DNA from: Tritrichomonas musculus | Taxonomy: Eukaryota > Parabasalia > Tritrichomonadida > Tritrichomonadidae | Reading direction: 5' to 3' | Assembly (NCBI GenBank): GCA_039105265.1 | Contig: JAPFFF010000007.1 | Location: 5,456,001 to 5,520,000 of the forward strand | Length of the DNA stretch: 64,000 nucleotides | Shown here: positions 40,958 through 51,026 of the stretch, piece by piece | Layout: each line of letters starts with the position of its first letter | Numbering within the stretch: the first letter of the stretch is position 1 | The notes under the pieces: generated by a model | What the model saw: only the letters and a program-made list of their open reading frames with translations | Told to the model about the DNA's origin: nothing | Database searches by the model: none | Translations under genes and position numbers: made by a program

Positions 40958-42127
40958 ATGAGCAACTACTTTTTAAAACGTGCTGAAGAATTAAAAGATT
41001 CCATGCTAAAGGATAGACACCATATTCACCAACATGCAGAAGTTGGGAATAAACTTGATGTTACAACTCAATATGTTATGGGAAGATTAAAAGAAATTGG
41101 TCTTGAGCCAAAAGAAATTTGCAAATCTGGAATAGTTGCTATTATAGAGGGAAAAAACCCAGGGAAAACTTATCTACTTCGTGCAGATATGGATGCTCTT
41201 CCAATGCCTGAAATTAATAATTTACCTTTTCATTCTCTAACAAAGAATGCACATAACTGTGGACATGACATGCATACATCAATGTTACTTGCTGCAGCTC
41301 AAATGCTCAAGGAAAAAGAAGACGAATTAGAAGGATGCGTAAAATTAATGTTCCAACCATCTGAAGAAGAATTTAAGGGATCAACAGCAATGATTAATGC
41401 AGGATTACTTGAAAACCCAACAGTTGATGCTTGCTCAGCTATTCATGTTATGCTTGATTGGTATCCTCCTTCATATAGTTGCAAACCAGGATATATGACG
41501 TCTTCTGTCGATGGATTCAAGATTACTATTAATGGGAAAGGCGCTCATGGTGCAATGCCTGAACTCGGAATTGATCCGATCAATGTTGGCGTACATATAT
41601 ATCTTGCATTTCAAGAATTAATTGCTCGTGAGTCTCCATCCAAAGAAACAGCATGCTTAACAATAGGACAATTTTCTTCTGGCAACTGTTCCAACATAAT
41701 TCCTTCAACAGCTGAAATTCAAGGTACACTTAGAACTTATCATCCTGAATTGAGAAGCAAATTGGTCAAACGTATGCATGAAATATGTGAAGCGGCTGGA
41801 AAAATGTTTAATGCAACAGTAGATTATGAAGTTCTTTGTAGTGCTCCATCTTGTTTTACTAATCCAAAATTACTTGATGAATTGAAGAGTTATATAAAGG
41901 AAATGGGCGATTTTTGTAAAGATGAAAATTATACAGTCATGCCTTCTGATGATCTAGCTTTTGTTTCTGGAAAGGTTCCAACAGCTTACTTGATGCTTGG
42001 TGCAAAAGTAGGAAATAATCCATATCCACATCATAATCCTAGAGTTTTATTTAATGAAGATTGCTTAACATTAGGTGCTGCAATGCATGCTCAATGCGCT
42101 TTTGAATGGCTCAAGCACCATCATTAA
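40958..42127 (+). CDS. M20 family amidohydrolase (hippurate/IAA-amino-acid hydrolase type)
   Basis: 389 residues from an ATG. It is a full-length M20D metallopeptidase-fold enzyme. HQHAEVGNKL opens it. RADMDALPM (75-83) carries the first part of the metal centre, HNCGHDMHTSM (99-109) the Cys and His metal ligands, FQPSEEEF (132-139) the catalytic glutamate pair, and AIHVM (162-166) another ligand. A lid/dimerisation domain follows (about 182-295, KGAHGAMPE), and the terminal HHN motif lies near 372. It should hydrolyse N-acyl amino acids such as hippurate-like compounds in the cytosol. No signal peptide is present. The close match to bacterial enzymes and the lack of introns suggest an old transfer from bacteria, which is an inference. 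It stands alone between decayed sequences. Confidence 0.9.
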   Translation: MSNYFLKRAEELKDSMLKDRHHIHQHAEVGNKLDVTTQYVMGRLKEIGLEPKEICKSGIVAIIEGKNPGKTYLLRADMDALPMPEINNLPFHSLTKNAHNCGHDMHTSMLLAAAQMLKEKEDELEGCVKLMFQPSEEEFKGSTAMINAGLLENPTVDACSAIHVMLDWYPPSYSCKPGYMTSSVDGFKITINGKGAHGAMPELGIDPINVGVHIYLAFQELIARESPSKETACLTIGQFSSGNCSNIIPSTAEIQGTLRTYHPELRSKLVKRMHEICEAAGKMFNATVDYEVLCSAPSCFTNPKLLDELKSYIKEMGDFCKDENYTVMPSDDLAFVSGKVPTAYLMLGAKVGNNPYPHHNPRVLFNEDCLTLGAAMHAQCAFEWLKHHH

Positions 42128-42557
42128 ATTAATAAATATTTTTCATCGGATAATTTTTTTTAAGCATTAAATTTTAAACATCAAATTTTAAAATTTCAAT
42201 CCAAAATAAAACATCTATCAAACAAAAATATCTAAACCCATAAAGCGGAAAAATGCTATTATATTTATTTATAACTATCAATAATAACAACTGAGAAGTA
42301 AATATAAATGACTCATTCAAATACTTATTAAATAATGTTTTACTTGAAAATGAACAGCAATTAAATAAATATTATAGCTTGAGCAATAAACAATATATGG
42401 TCCAAGATTATTTTCATAATACTGAGTATATGATTATCAAATGAACATTATGCATTGTAACCAATTAAAAAAATTGGTTATGAATTTTTCAAAAACATGA
42501 CAGTGCTAATGAGTAAATGTTGAATCATTCACAAAAATACAATCATAAACACATCCG
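42128..42557. other. AT-rich spacer
   Basis: No gene is seen. It separates the amidohydrolase from the 3' end of the broken Myb gene on the other strand. Confidence 0.5.
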
Positions 42558-43275
42558 TTATATAAAGTTAATAAGCTTTTTACTTATAGTTATTTGAGAT
42601 TCATCTAAAGAAATGTCAGAAATGCCTTTAAAAAATTCATCTATGACTTCTATTTTTGGAATCTGATTTTCATTATTATATAGAATATTTTCAGCTAAAT
42701 TAACTGTAGGAGATCCAAGGGATTCATCTGTATCGTTTTGCTCTAATTGGATTTATAATTATTTTTCGACAAATTATTATAAAGATTAATGGATCCTAAA
42801 TCATCTATATAATCTTGCTTTAAATTCAAAACTATATTTTGGTGATCCAATTCATTTAAAGTATTTTTAACATTTGTGGAACGAATTATCTTTGATATTT
42901 TTCTTTGAAGGACGTAGTAACGGTTTCGAATATCAATTTCAGTTTTTCCCAAATTTTATAACAGAAGACATTAATAATGAATCCTCTTCATTGCTCCATT
43001 CTTTTTTATTTATTGAGGGTGCTAAATAATGAAAGTATCTTTTTTTACATTGCCTAACTGATCTATTACCCATTTGTCTTGCAACCTTTGCCCAATTAAT
43101 TAATTCACCACTATTGTAAATATTAAAATCTTTTTTTTTAATTTTTTAGGCTTTGCTTTCATTAAAATTGAAACAATTCCTAATAGTTTCTGATCTTCTT
43201 CTGCTGTGAAAGGAAAGCGTATATTTCTTCTTTTCTTTTGAATTTTGCTTTCGTTCTTCAAATTCATCAATAAAT
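42558..43275 (-). pseudogene. broken two-repeat Myb-type DNA-binding protein gene
   Basis: Reading the minus strand, FPFTAEEDQKLLGIV (about 43210-43165) opens a first Myb repeat. After a frame change, WAKVARQMGNRSVRQCKKRY with FHYLAP (about 43095-43020) gives its DNA-recognition end. KKEWSNEEDSLLMSSV begins the second repeat, and after another shift IDIRNRYYVLQRK ends it. An acidic tail in yet another frame (DESLGSPTVN, then IPKIEVIDEFF) runs to a stop at 42558-42560. At least three frame changes break it. The NRS.RQC..RY...L and IRNR.YVLQRK patterns are typical of the large trichomonad Myb family, whose intact members regulate transcription through TAACG-type sites. Confidence 0.75.
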
Positions 43276-43769
43276 AAATTGATATAATTCAATTCATTAA
43301 TCTTTTCATTAATTGAATTAAATAGAGATTTATTTCTTAAATTTAAAATAAAATCAATTCAAAAAGAGATATTTTTAATAGATGTAGGACAATTCCTAAA
43401 TTATGTTAAAATCTGATAAGCTTTAAGGTTCTCCTTTAAAATTTAAATGAATAAATTCAATGAGATTTCACAAATAAAATATGCATAAATATCGTTTTTA
43501 AAAATAAATTAAAATATTAAATTTATATATATATATATTTCAAATGATTTGATAATAATATTTTTATGAAATCTTATCGATTTTGTTTTTTTACAGATAG
43601 AAATCATAGAATTAAAAAATCAATAAAATTTTGAATAAAATAAGATTTAATCGTTGAGGCCAAATTTTTTTATTTTTCACCAAAACTTTTTCCGAAAAAT
43701 GTTCTATTGAATTATTTATTCTATGAGTTAATTCAATATTGAATAATTTACATTTTTTTTTGGGAAGGA
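43276..43769. other. AT-rich flank of the Polinton
   Basis: No gene is seen. A short (AT)n run lies near 43530-43541. The region belongs to the host side of the left boundary of the virus-like element. Confidence 0.45.
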
Positions 43770-43771
43770 GA

Positions 43772-43840
43772 AGTTCTCCAGGAGACGTCGTATGTATTTA
43801 CTGTGATTTTAGGACTTCGTCCTAAAACCCCAGTAACTCA
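43772..43840. repeat. candidate left terminus of the Polinton with hairpins
   Basis: GGAGAAGTTCTCC is an inverted repeat, followed by GAGACGTCGTATG. TTTTAGGAC and its complement GTCCTAAAA are separated by three bases (about 43811-43831). This compact, less AT-rich block differs from the flanking DNA and marks the likely left end. Confidence 0.4.
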
Positions 43841-43984
43841 AGAATTTAAAATCATAACTTTAAACCCGAACATATTATTCAATTTTACAATACCACTGAT
43901 TCATCACCCCTTCATAAATGATTTTCATAAATTTCATCCTCAAATCTCAAAAGTCAAATATTGAAAACATAAATTTTATACGTA

Positions 43985-44345
43985 AATGATTAAAAATACG
44001 TTTTTCCGAAATGTCTGATAAATTGAATACTCACATAAGTCGAAAAAATTTTACAAATTCGTTATTTCCGAAATGTCTGATAAATTGAATACTCACACAA
44101 ATTACAAAATTATTTTTAAAAATACGTTTTTCCGAAATGTCTGATAATTTGAATACTCACACAAATCGAAAAATTTTATAAAATACGTTATTTCGGAAAT
44201 GTCTGATAATTTGAATTAAATGTCTGATAATTTGAATTAAATGTCTGATAATTTGAATACTCACACAAATCGAAAAAATTTTTAAAAATACGTTATTTCG
44301 GCAATGTCTGATAATTTGAATACTCACATAAATCGAAAAAAATTT
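43985..44345. repeat. subterminal tandem repeats of the Polinton
   Basis: Units of about 60-65 bases contain TACGTTTTTCCGAAATGTC, then TGATAAATTGAATACTCAC, then an ATAAGTCGAAAAA-type sequence. They recur about five times with variation, and a short 20-base subunit (TTAAATGTCTGATAATTTGA) is repeated locally near 44215-44255. Subterminal repeats of this kind may bind replication or integration proteins. Confidence 0.65.
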
Positions 44346-44384
44346 TTATAAATAAACGTTCACCACAAATTATAAAATTATTTT

Positions 44385-45026
44385 ATCATTTATTTTTATA
44401 TCACATGTCTCAAAAAATAAATCTAATTTTATTTTAATTTAATTTTTTATCTAATATAAAAATATGACTAAATCAATTGTTGATGACAAAATGAATAAAT
44501 TATATAAACAAATTAATAAATATTATAAAACAATAAATCGTAAAATGTTAAAACAAATTGTAAAGCGTACTGATGAAATAACAGATTTATATTATGAATA
44601 CGTAAATCCTGATATGAATGATAAAGAGAAGCGACAAAATGAAAATACATTATTGACCAAAAGAATTTTAAATAATGAAAAGTGTAACGAAGTTTGTACA
44701 TTTAACGGTGTTTTAACTTTCATTTGCGGAATTTATCATTTTCTTTATGCTTACGACAACGAACCGAATAAATTATTCCATCATTGTAATATTTGGGATT
44801 TCATGCATTGCACACTTCATGAATTCGATATGGAAAAGAAATTTATGTTTCTATTTAATGATGAAAATATACCAGAAACGGTTGAAAGATTTTTAAATAT
44901 TGACGATTATGAAATAATGGAATTATTAAAATTAAATTTAAATTGAATAATTATTTTTATATCACATGTCTCAAAAATAAATCTAATTAATTTTTTATTT
45001 TTTAATTTTTTATCTAATATAAAAAT
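44385..45026 (+). promoter_or_regulatory. duplicated leader before the first two Polinton genes
   Basis: The sequence TTTTTATATCACATGTCTCA, followed by AAATAAATCTAATT and then TTTTTTATCTAATATAAAAA directly before the ATG, precedes both the 44464 and 45027 genes. A shorter form (TTTTTTATCTCATAATAAAAA) precedes the 50536 gene. It lacks a plain host-type TCAYTYY initiator at the expected place and looks like an element-specific promoter. Confidence 0.5.
44464..44946 (+). CDS. Polinton protein of unknown function (160 aa)
   Basis: 160 residues from an ATG after the duplicated leader. It is a helical, charged protein with one Cys/aromatic-rich segment (NEVCTFNGVLTFICG, then HFLYAYDN). I recognise no domain. 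It lies 80 bases before the polymerase gene on the same strand and shares its leader, so the two are probably expressed together. Confidence 0.55.
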   Translation: MTKSIVDDKMNKLYKQINKYYKTINRKMLKQIVKRTDEITDLYYEYVNPDMNDKEKRQNENTLLTKRILNNEKCNEVCTFNGVLTFICGIYHFLYAYDNEPNKLFHHCNIWDFMHCTLHEFDMEKKFMFLFNDENIPETVERFLNIDDYEIMELLKLNLN

Positions 45027-48000
45027 ATGTCATTAGACAATACGCCAACAAATAAATTAATCGAGTTATCAAATTTATTATATAATGAAAATTTAACAAT
45101 TAATGATTGGAAAAATGAATTTGATAATGAAAATGATTTACGAGAAAATTTAATTGAAATGCTAGTTTCAGATATTTTAAATAAAGGATATGATGGAGAA
45201 AATAATTATAATTCCATGTATTGGTTCGTGAAAGGTTTAAATATTCCATCACCGAAACCACTTAAACGTTACATAGATTCAGATGATTATTTATTCAAAA
45301 ATTTAGATAAATACAAAATTCGTGATTCATTCCATGATTTCAACCGTCAACGTTTACATGAAAAATTCAACCGTGATTTACATAAAAAAGATTCTTCATT
45401 TCTTGATGAATTAATGAAGCATTCCAAAGATATTCGTGAATTTTGGAGAAGTGATTTATTATATAATTCACCACCATCTGATGCATTAAATGATGAGGAA
45501 TTTTTCCCTGAAGAAAAACCAAAAGATATTAATTTACGTAATATTAAATCATTTAAAGAATGGCAAAAATTAGATGATGAACAACAAACATTAGTGGATG
45601 ATATGATGAAATCATTATATAAAACACCTACTAATTGGGAAATTAATTTTGAACTTTTAAACAATAAAGGCAAAAAATTAATGTTTCCATTACTCAAAAA
45701 TTTCTTTCAGGAATACATTGACCCATTACCAATGGATAAATACAAAATAGAATTTAAAGTTAAAGGTCAATGGCATTCTAAACCATTAACACCTGAAGTT
45801 TATAATAAATTAATGGAAAATTTCACTGAAGAACATTTTATATTCGACCTTGACGAAATACCGGCAGAATTTACGGGATTCAATAGTGGTGACAATGCTG
45901 AATTACCTGATTGGTCATTATTTTCATCATTAAGATTTTCAAAATATTTACATAAAGATAGGGTCCGTAAAGACGTCGGTGGTTCATTCTTTAACTATAT
46001 AGCTAATGATAAAGTACCTAAGCAAGTTATTGAGTATTTAAAACGTCTTCAAATATTTGATTCATTAGTAGATGAAAAAGTAACTGTTCTTGAAGAAGCA
46101 AAAGAATTCACTCGGAGTTATTATGATAATTTAACTGGTGATTTAGAATATGAAACCATTGAGATTCCAGCAAAAATTACAAAATCAACTAAACAACGTG
46201 AAGAATTGGATGATTGCTGCTTCGTTTATGCTCTCAAACAAACAGGTTATTATTCAGATGATATTTTAAATCAAATACGATTAAGAATTAATAATAGGTA
46301 TTTATCACAAGGTTCAATTGAAAAAATATGTCAAGAGTTTAAGATTCACATTAAATTAACATATATTGATGACAGCAGCGATAGAAAAAATAAAAAGACA
46401 ACGGTTCAACAATGCAAAAACAAAGTCCGTAAGTCATATTTGGGAGTCAAAGATGCTGAACCTCAACGAACCCATACATTTAACGTTTATGAAGACCATT
46501 ATTTCATAGAAGAGAAAACACCATTTAGTACTTATTACATCAAAAATCTTCATAAAAATCTTGATGATGATAAATACAATAAAGAATATAAACAAGAACA
46601 TTGGATAAAAGCAAGATATTATATTTCATCATCAAATTTAGTCCGTGAATTAATGAAGCAAGGATATTTTAATCCAATCACTTATGGTCAATATCGAATA
46701 TTAAAAACTGTTTTCTATCATGAATTTGATAAAGATTTAACAAATATTAATTTAGAATATGAACCTGAATATTGCACAAAATTAATAGCTCCAAAAATTG
46801 TTAAAGAAAGCGAAAACAAAACAGACCCTACTTATTGGTATGCTGATTTTGAAGCTGACGTTTCAGGTAATATTCATAAACCATTTATGTGTGTTCTTCA
46901 ATCACAAAATGGAAAAATTAATGAATGCTTTAAAGGTGAAACATGTAATAAACAATTTCTTGATTTCTTACCTGATAATGCAGTTGTTTATTTCCACAAT
47001 TTAGCATATGATTTTCGAATGTTTGCATCATTAGTTAATATCAAAAATACTATAATTAAAGGAACAAAATTAATGAAAGCAAATGTTGAATATAACGATA
47101 AAAAGATTTTATTTAAGGATTCATTACCTATGTTAAATTGTAAACTTTCACAATTACCTTCTATGTTTAATTTGGGCATTAATGTTCAAAAAGAAATTTT
47201 CCCATACAAATATTACACACTTGAAAGATTAAATACCAACAAAGGAGTAATTAATGATGCAGGCTTAAATGAAGATCAAAAATGGACAACAGATGATTAT
47301 GAATTATTTAAATCAAACATTGATAAAATACCTAAATGTAGAATTGATGAAAACCATTTCGACATGTGGTCATATGCAGAATTTTATTGTAAACAAGATG
47401 TAAACATCCTTAGACTTGGATTTAATGAATTCAGAAATGGATTTATTAAAGATTTCAGTATTGACCCTTTTAATTTCATTTCCATTTCTTCACTCGCTAA
47501 TGAAGTATTTAATCAACGTGTTTATTATCCTAATGGTAACCTTTATAAATTAGGTGGTCATGTTCGTAAGTTTTGCTCAAAAGCTGTTTATGGAGGACGT
47601 TGCATGACTGCTTACAATAAAAAATGGCATATATTAAAGCTACTTTGTGATTTCGACGCTGTTTCATTATATCCTTCAGCAATGGCACGTTTATATACCG
47701 TTGAAGGTAAACCTGAAGTTATCAAACCTGAACAATTAAACCTTGAATTCCTTTCAAAACAAGGTGCTTATATTGTTGAAATCAAAATTACTAAAGTTAA
47801 TAAACATTATCCATTCCCACTCATTGTTCGTAAAGTAAATGGATTAAATCTTAATGATGATAACTTAAAAGAAGGTGAAACATTAAATATAATTGTTGAT
47901 AATATATCATTAGAAGACCTTATTGAATTTCAAAAAATAGAGTTTGAATTCATCCGTGGTTATTATTGGGCAGGCAAACGTGATTATACAATACAAAAAG

Positions 48001-48830
48001 AAATTAAGAAAATATTTAATAAAAGACTTGAATATAAGAAGCAACATAACCCATTACAACAATTATATAAATTAATTATGAATTCATGCTATGGTAAAAC
48101 TATTGAAAAACCAGTTGATAAAGATATTAAATATATGAATGATGACGATTTTGAGAAATATTGGATCAAAAACTATAATAAAATTATTGAGGACACATTA
48201 ATTGAGAGTAGAAAGACACCAATTCACGCTGTAAAAGTTATTAAACAAATTGAAAACCATTTTAACTTTTCACTTCTTGGTATTCAAGTTCTTTCTATGT
48301 CAAAACGAATTATGAACGAAGTAATGTGTTTAGCTTATGATTTGGGATGCCACATTTATTACCAAGATACTGATTCAATGCACATTGAAGTTGATGATTT
48401 ACCACGACTTGTTAATGGTTTTAAAGAAAAATATAATCGTGAATTAATCGGAACTAATTTAGGACAATTTCACAGTGACTTTCCAACCATTAATGGACAT
48501 GATGAAATGCCAAAATCTATTGAGTCATATTTTCTAATGAAGAAAATGTATATAGATAAATTACAAGATTCCACCGGAGAAATTGATTATATGATTAGAG
48601 GTAAAGGTTTGACACAAAATTCTATTAAATATGCTTACAAAGAATTTGGTAATGATCCCATGAAGTTATATGAATCCTTATTTAATGGAAACACACAAAC
48701 GTTTGATTTAACGAAAGGTCAACCATGCTTTTCAATGAATAAAAACATGACAGTATCAACTTTAAAGAAATTTGAACGTAAAATAAAAACAACTTATGAA
48801 GAAGGTAAACATGAAGATTATTTTAAATAG
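45027..48830 (+). CDS. Polinton protein-primed DNA polymerase B
   Basis: 1,267 residues. The 3'-5' exonuclease has YADFEAD (about 605), NLAYDF (about 657) and YCKQDVNIL (about 790). The polymerase has motif A DFDAVSLYPS (about 872), motif B LYKLIMNSCYGK (about 1010) and motif C YQDTDSMH (about 1112), with protein-primed-family spacing. The long N-terminal part (1-600) is element-specific and may hold the terminal-protein function. The enzyme would copy the element from its ends. Its 3' end overlaps by a few bases the 3' end of the convergent integrase gene. Confidence 0.93.
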   Translation: MSLDNTPTNKLIELSNLLYNENLTINDWKNEFDNENDLRENLIEMLVSDILNKGYDGENNYNSMYWFVKGLNIPSPKPLKRYIDSDDYLFKNLDKYKIRDSFHDFNRQRLHEKFNRDLHKKDSSFLDELMKHSKDIREFWRSDLLYNSPPSDALNDEEFFPEEKPKDINLRNIKSFKEWQKLDDEQQTLVDDMMKSLYKTPTNWEINFELLNNKGKKLMFPLLKNFFQEYIDPLPMDKYKIEFKVKGQWHSKPLTPEVYNKLMENFTEEHFIFDLDEIPAEFTGFNSGDNAELPDWSLFSSLRFSKYLHKDRVRKDVGGSFFNYIANDKVPKQVIEYLKRLQIFDSLVDEKVTVLEEAKEFTRSYYDNLTGDLEYETIEIPAKITKSTKQREELDDCCFVYALKQTGYYSDDILNQIRLRINNRYLSQGSIEKICQEFKIHIKLTYIDDSSDRKNKKTTVQQCKNKVRKSYLGVKDAEPQRTHTFNVYEDHYFIEEKTPFSTYYIKNLHKNLDDDKYNKEYKQEHWIKARYYISSSNLVRELMKQGYFNPITYGQYRILKTVFYHEFDKDLTNINLEYEPEYCTKLIAPKIVKESENKTDPTYWYADFEADVSGNIHKPFMCVLQSQNGKINECFKGETCNKQFLDFLPDNAVVYFHNLAYDFRMFASLVNIKNTIIKGTKLMKANVEYNDKKILFKDSLPMLNCKLSQLPSMFNLGINVQKEIFPYKYYTLERLNTNKGVINDAGLNEDQKWTTDDYELFKSNIDKIPKCRIDENHFDMWSYAEFYCKQDVNILRLGFNEFRNGFIKDFSIDPFNFISISSLANEVFNQRVYYPNGNLYKLGGHVRKFCSKAVYGGRCMTAYNKKWHILKLLCDFDAVSLYPSAMARLYTVEGKPEVIKPEQLNLEFLSKQGAYIVEIKITKVNKHYPFPLIVRKVNGLNLNDDNLKEGETLNIIVDNISLEDLIEFQKIEFEFIRGYYWAGKRDYTIQKEIKKIFNKRLEYKKQHNPLQQLYKLIMNSCYGKTIEKPVDKDIKYMNDDDFEKYWIKNYNKIIEDTLIESRKTPIHAVKVIKQIENHFNFSLLGIQVLSMSKRIMNEVMCLAYDLGCHIYYQDTDSMHIEVDDLPRLVNGFKEKYNRELIGTNLGQFHSDFPTINGHDEMPKSIESYFLMKKMYIDKLQDSTGEIDYMIRGKGLTQNSIKYAYKEFGNDPMKLYESLFNGNTQTFDLTKGQPCFSMNKNMTVSTLKKFERKIKTTYEEGKHEDYFK

Positions 48831-50430
48831 GATCTAATAAATATCTTGGTAATAATTGAATTCTATTTTTACCATTAAGTTTTCCTTCTACTTTAAATAA
48901 TCCATTTTCTTTACCAATAACTTTAAACTCTCCTGGTTGAATTATTGATCTTCTTTTCATCATTGGATCTTTTTCATTATAAACTTTAACATTTACTCCA
49001 TCATTAATATTAAAACTTGCATTATTTTTAATTTCCCAATTAGCTTGTAATATTCTCCTCACAATATAATTTTCAAGTTCTGGATCATCATTTACCATCT
49101 TTGGTGTTACACTAAAACCTGCCCATTTACTCAATCCTCTATGTGGTGCATTATTGTATTGATTAACTATTTCATTCATTACTTCAGGAGTTATTACACC
49201 AATTTTCATATTATACGCCATATCTCTAATGGTTCTAATTACTCTATCAATAATTCCTAAACTTGAATGCAAAGGATCATTTTTTACATCTTCCTGTTCT
49301 TTCTTCATGAAATCGGGATAGTTACCCATTACTTGTCTAGTCACTGGTTTAAAATCAATTCCTCGTGAATTATAAAATGTTTCCCAAGCCAACTTTGAAT
49401 TAAAACTTCCTTCACCATCACCTGTTAAATGTTTTACATTAGCACCTTTCTCAATCATTCTATTTAATGCTCTCAAATATGAAACAGTTGATTTAATAGT
49501 TCCTTTTGAAAATTCATTTTCTCCCACTACATCATTTAATAATTCAACAAATAAGTATTTAGTATTCACATTTATTGCTACCAAATAACCCAATTTTCCA
49601 CAAAACATTAAATCAATCATCCATGTGTTCTTTTCTGCAACTTTATGCAATTGATAATGTTTTATATTTTGTTTTAAAGGAAATGATGAAGGAATTTTTC
49701 CCTTTTCTTCTTTCAGTTCTGGGTTAATTAGTTTTAAAGCATTGATTTTATCTTTACTTTTATATCCAAATAATCCCGTAAATGGTATTTTATCATATTT
49801 TATAGTCGTCCCTGGTTGTTGAAAATATTTTCGTTTATAATCTTCATACCAATTATTAATTGATCTTCTTCCTCTATTCCATCCACTTGTGACTTTAACA
49901 AAATTGTCATATGTTAATAAATCATCATTCATGTGTTCAACAACAAATTTATCTAATTTATCGCCAAACGTTTCTTTTCTGACTTTCAGCTCTTCATTCT
50001 TATGTACTTCCTCCCATTCTCTTTCATACTCATCATATATGTGTCTAATATCTTCATCTAGTAATGGTTTAAATGAGTTTAATCTTTTCACTTGATTAAA
50101 TGATAATTTATTTTTGTTCTTATGAACTTTGCTCAATAAATCCTCTCTTGCTATTCTCACTGCTATTTCATAATCTGCCATTCGTTCATGTTCCTTTTCT
50201 ACTTCACGTCTACGTTCTTCATCCTTTACTATATCACGAATGGTTAAGTAATGAATTATATAGAAATTATTTATATGTTGAGCTGGAATTTTCACTTTCA
50301 AATATTTTTCACAATAATGATTTATATAATATTTCACTTGTTCCTCAAATCTATCCGGTTCATACTTTTCTATCTTACTTGTCACATATGAAATTATCCC
50401 ATCTGTGTTATTAAATAATGTTTCAGTCAT
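48823..50430 (-). CDS. Polinton retroviral-type integrase
   Basis: 535 residues. The catalytic core lies at about 255-410: NTWMIDLMF with D273, HLTGDGEGSFNS with D338 and SLGIIDRVIRTIRD in the third catalytic region. The N-terminal 250 residues are helical and charged. The C-terminus (about 465-535, GEFKVIGKENGLFKVEG) is a small beta-rich domain like the SH3- or chromo-type ends of these integrases. It would insert the element into host DNA. It faces the polymerase gene. Confidence 0.9.
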   Translation of the reverse strand: MTETLFNNTDGIISYVTSKIEKYEPDRFEEQVKYYINHYCEKYLKVKIPAQHINNFYIIHYLTIRDIVKDEERRREVEKEHERMADYEIAVRIAREDLLSKVHKNKNKLSFNQVKRLNSFKPLLDEDIRHIYDEYEREWEEVHKNEELKVRKETFGDKLDKFVVEHMNDDLLTYDNFVKVTSGWNRGRRSINNWYEDYKRKYFQQPGTTIKYDKIPFTGLFGYKSKDKINALKLINPELKEEKGKIPSSFPLKQNIKHYQLHKVAEKNTWMIDLMFCGKLGYLVAINVNTKYLFVELLNDVVGENEFSKGTIKSTVSYLRALNRMIEKGANVKHLTGDGEGSFNSKLAWETFYNSRGIDFKPVTRQVMGNYPDFMKKEQEDVKNDPLHSSLGIIDRVIRTIRDMAYNMKIGVITPEVMNEIVNQYNNAPHRGLSKWAGFSVTPKMVNDDPELENYIVRRILQANWEIKNNASFNINDGVNVKVYNEKDPMMKRRSIIQPGEFKVIGKENGLFKVEGKLNGKNRIQLLPRYLLDPI

Positions 50431-50535
50431 GTTTTAAAATAAATTAAATTAAAGATATTTGATGATTTCATGAATGCAAAAATAATTATTTAGTTTATTT
50501 TTCATAAATTAAATTTTTTATCTCATAATAAAAAT

Positions 50536-50766
50536 ATGTCTCAAACCTTACCACCCCTTAAACAACGACATGAAAGAAAAACATTTGCTACTCCAACGTT
50601 GAAACTCATAAATTCACGTCTTCAATATTATAGAAAAGTATTAAGTCAACCTGAACCAACAACGGAGAAAGGAAAACTTAGTCGTGCAAGAATTCAAAAT
50701 AAATATGATCAGTGTATGAAAGTAAGACAATTATTAAACAGAGCCGTTAAGAACCTTTATCTTTAA
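50536..50766 (+). CDS. small basic Polinton protein (76 aa)
   Basis: 76 residues, rich in Lys, Arg and Gln (MSQTLPPLKQRHERK). It has an ATG after an element-type leader. It is possibly DNA-binding or virion core, by composition only. It overlaps the convergent small gene at 50747 by 20 bases. Confidence 0.5.
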   Translation: MSQTLPPLKQRHERKTFATPTLKLINSRLQYYRKVLSQPEPTTEKGKLSRARIQNKYDQCMKVRQLLNRAVKNLYL

Positions 50767-50974
50767 CATAGAACCCATCACTACCGAAATACTCCAACGC
50801 TGGATTATTTGAATTATCAAATTTAGGTAATATTTTTGCAACATTACCAACAACAGGTAACTTTTCCATTATTGATTTTGTTTTATTCCATCCAAATTTA
50901 AATCCATCAGCAAAATCTTTAGCTGCTTCTTTAACTTTCCCCGCTAACTTTTTAAACCAACTACCAAAAGCCAT
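50747..50974 (-). CDS. small amphipathic Polinton protein, pVI-like (75 aa)
   Basis: 75 residues starting MAFGSWFKKLAGKVKEAAK, a strongly amphipathic helix with Trp, Phe and spaced lysines, then LPVVGNVAKILPKF. The same MAFGSWFK start is found in the gene at 58434. Adenovirus protein VI and related proteins of animal Polinton-like viruses have an N-terminal helix of this nature that disrupts membranes. Homology is suggested, not proven. Confidence 0.55.
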   Translation of the reverse strand: MAFGSWFKKLAGKVKEAAKDFADGFKFGWNKTKSIMEKLPVVGNVAKILPKFDNSNNPALEYFGSDGFYVKDKGS

Positions 50975-51026
50975 TTTTTAAATTAAATTAAAAATTATGA
51001 TTTAATATTTTTATTTAAAACTAAAT

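Noticed and set aside
42743-42952. 69-residue open frame as a gene of its own
   Set aside because: Its sequence IDIRNRYYVLQRK is the end of a Myb repeat, so it is one piece of the broken Myb gene.
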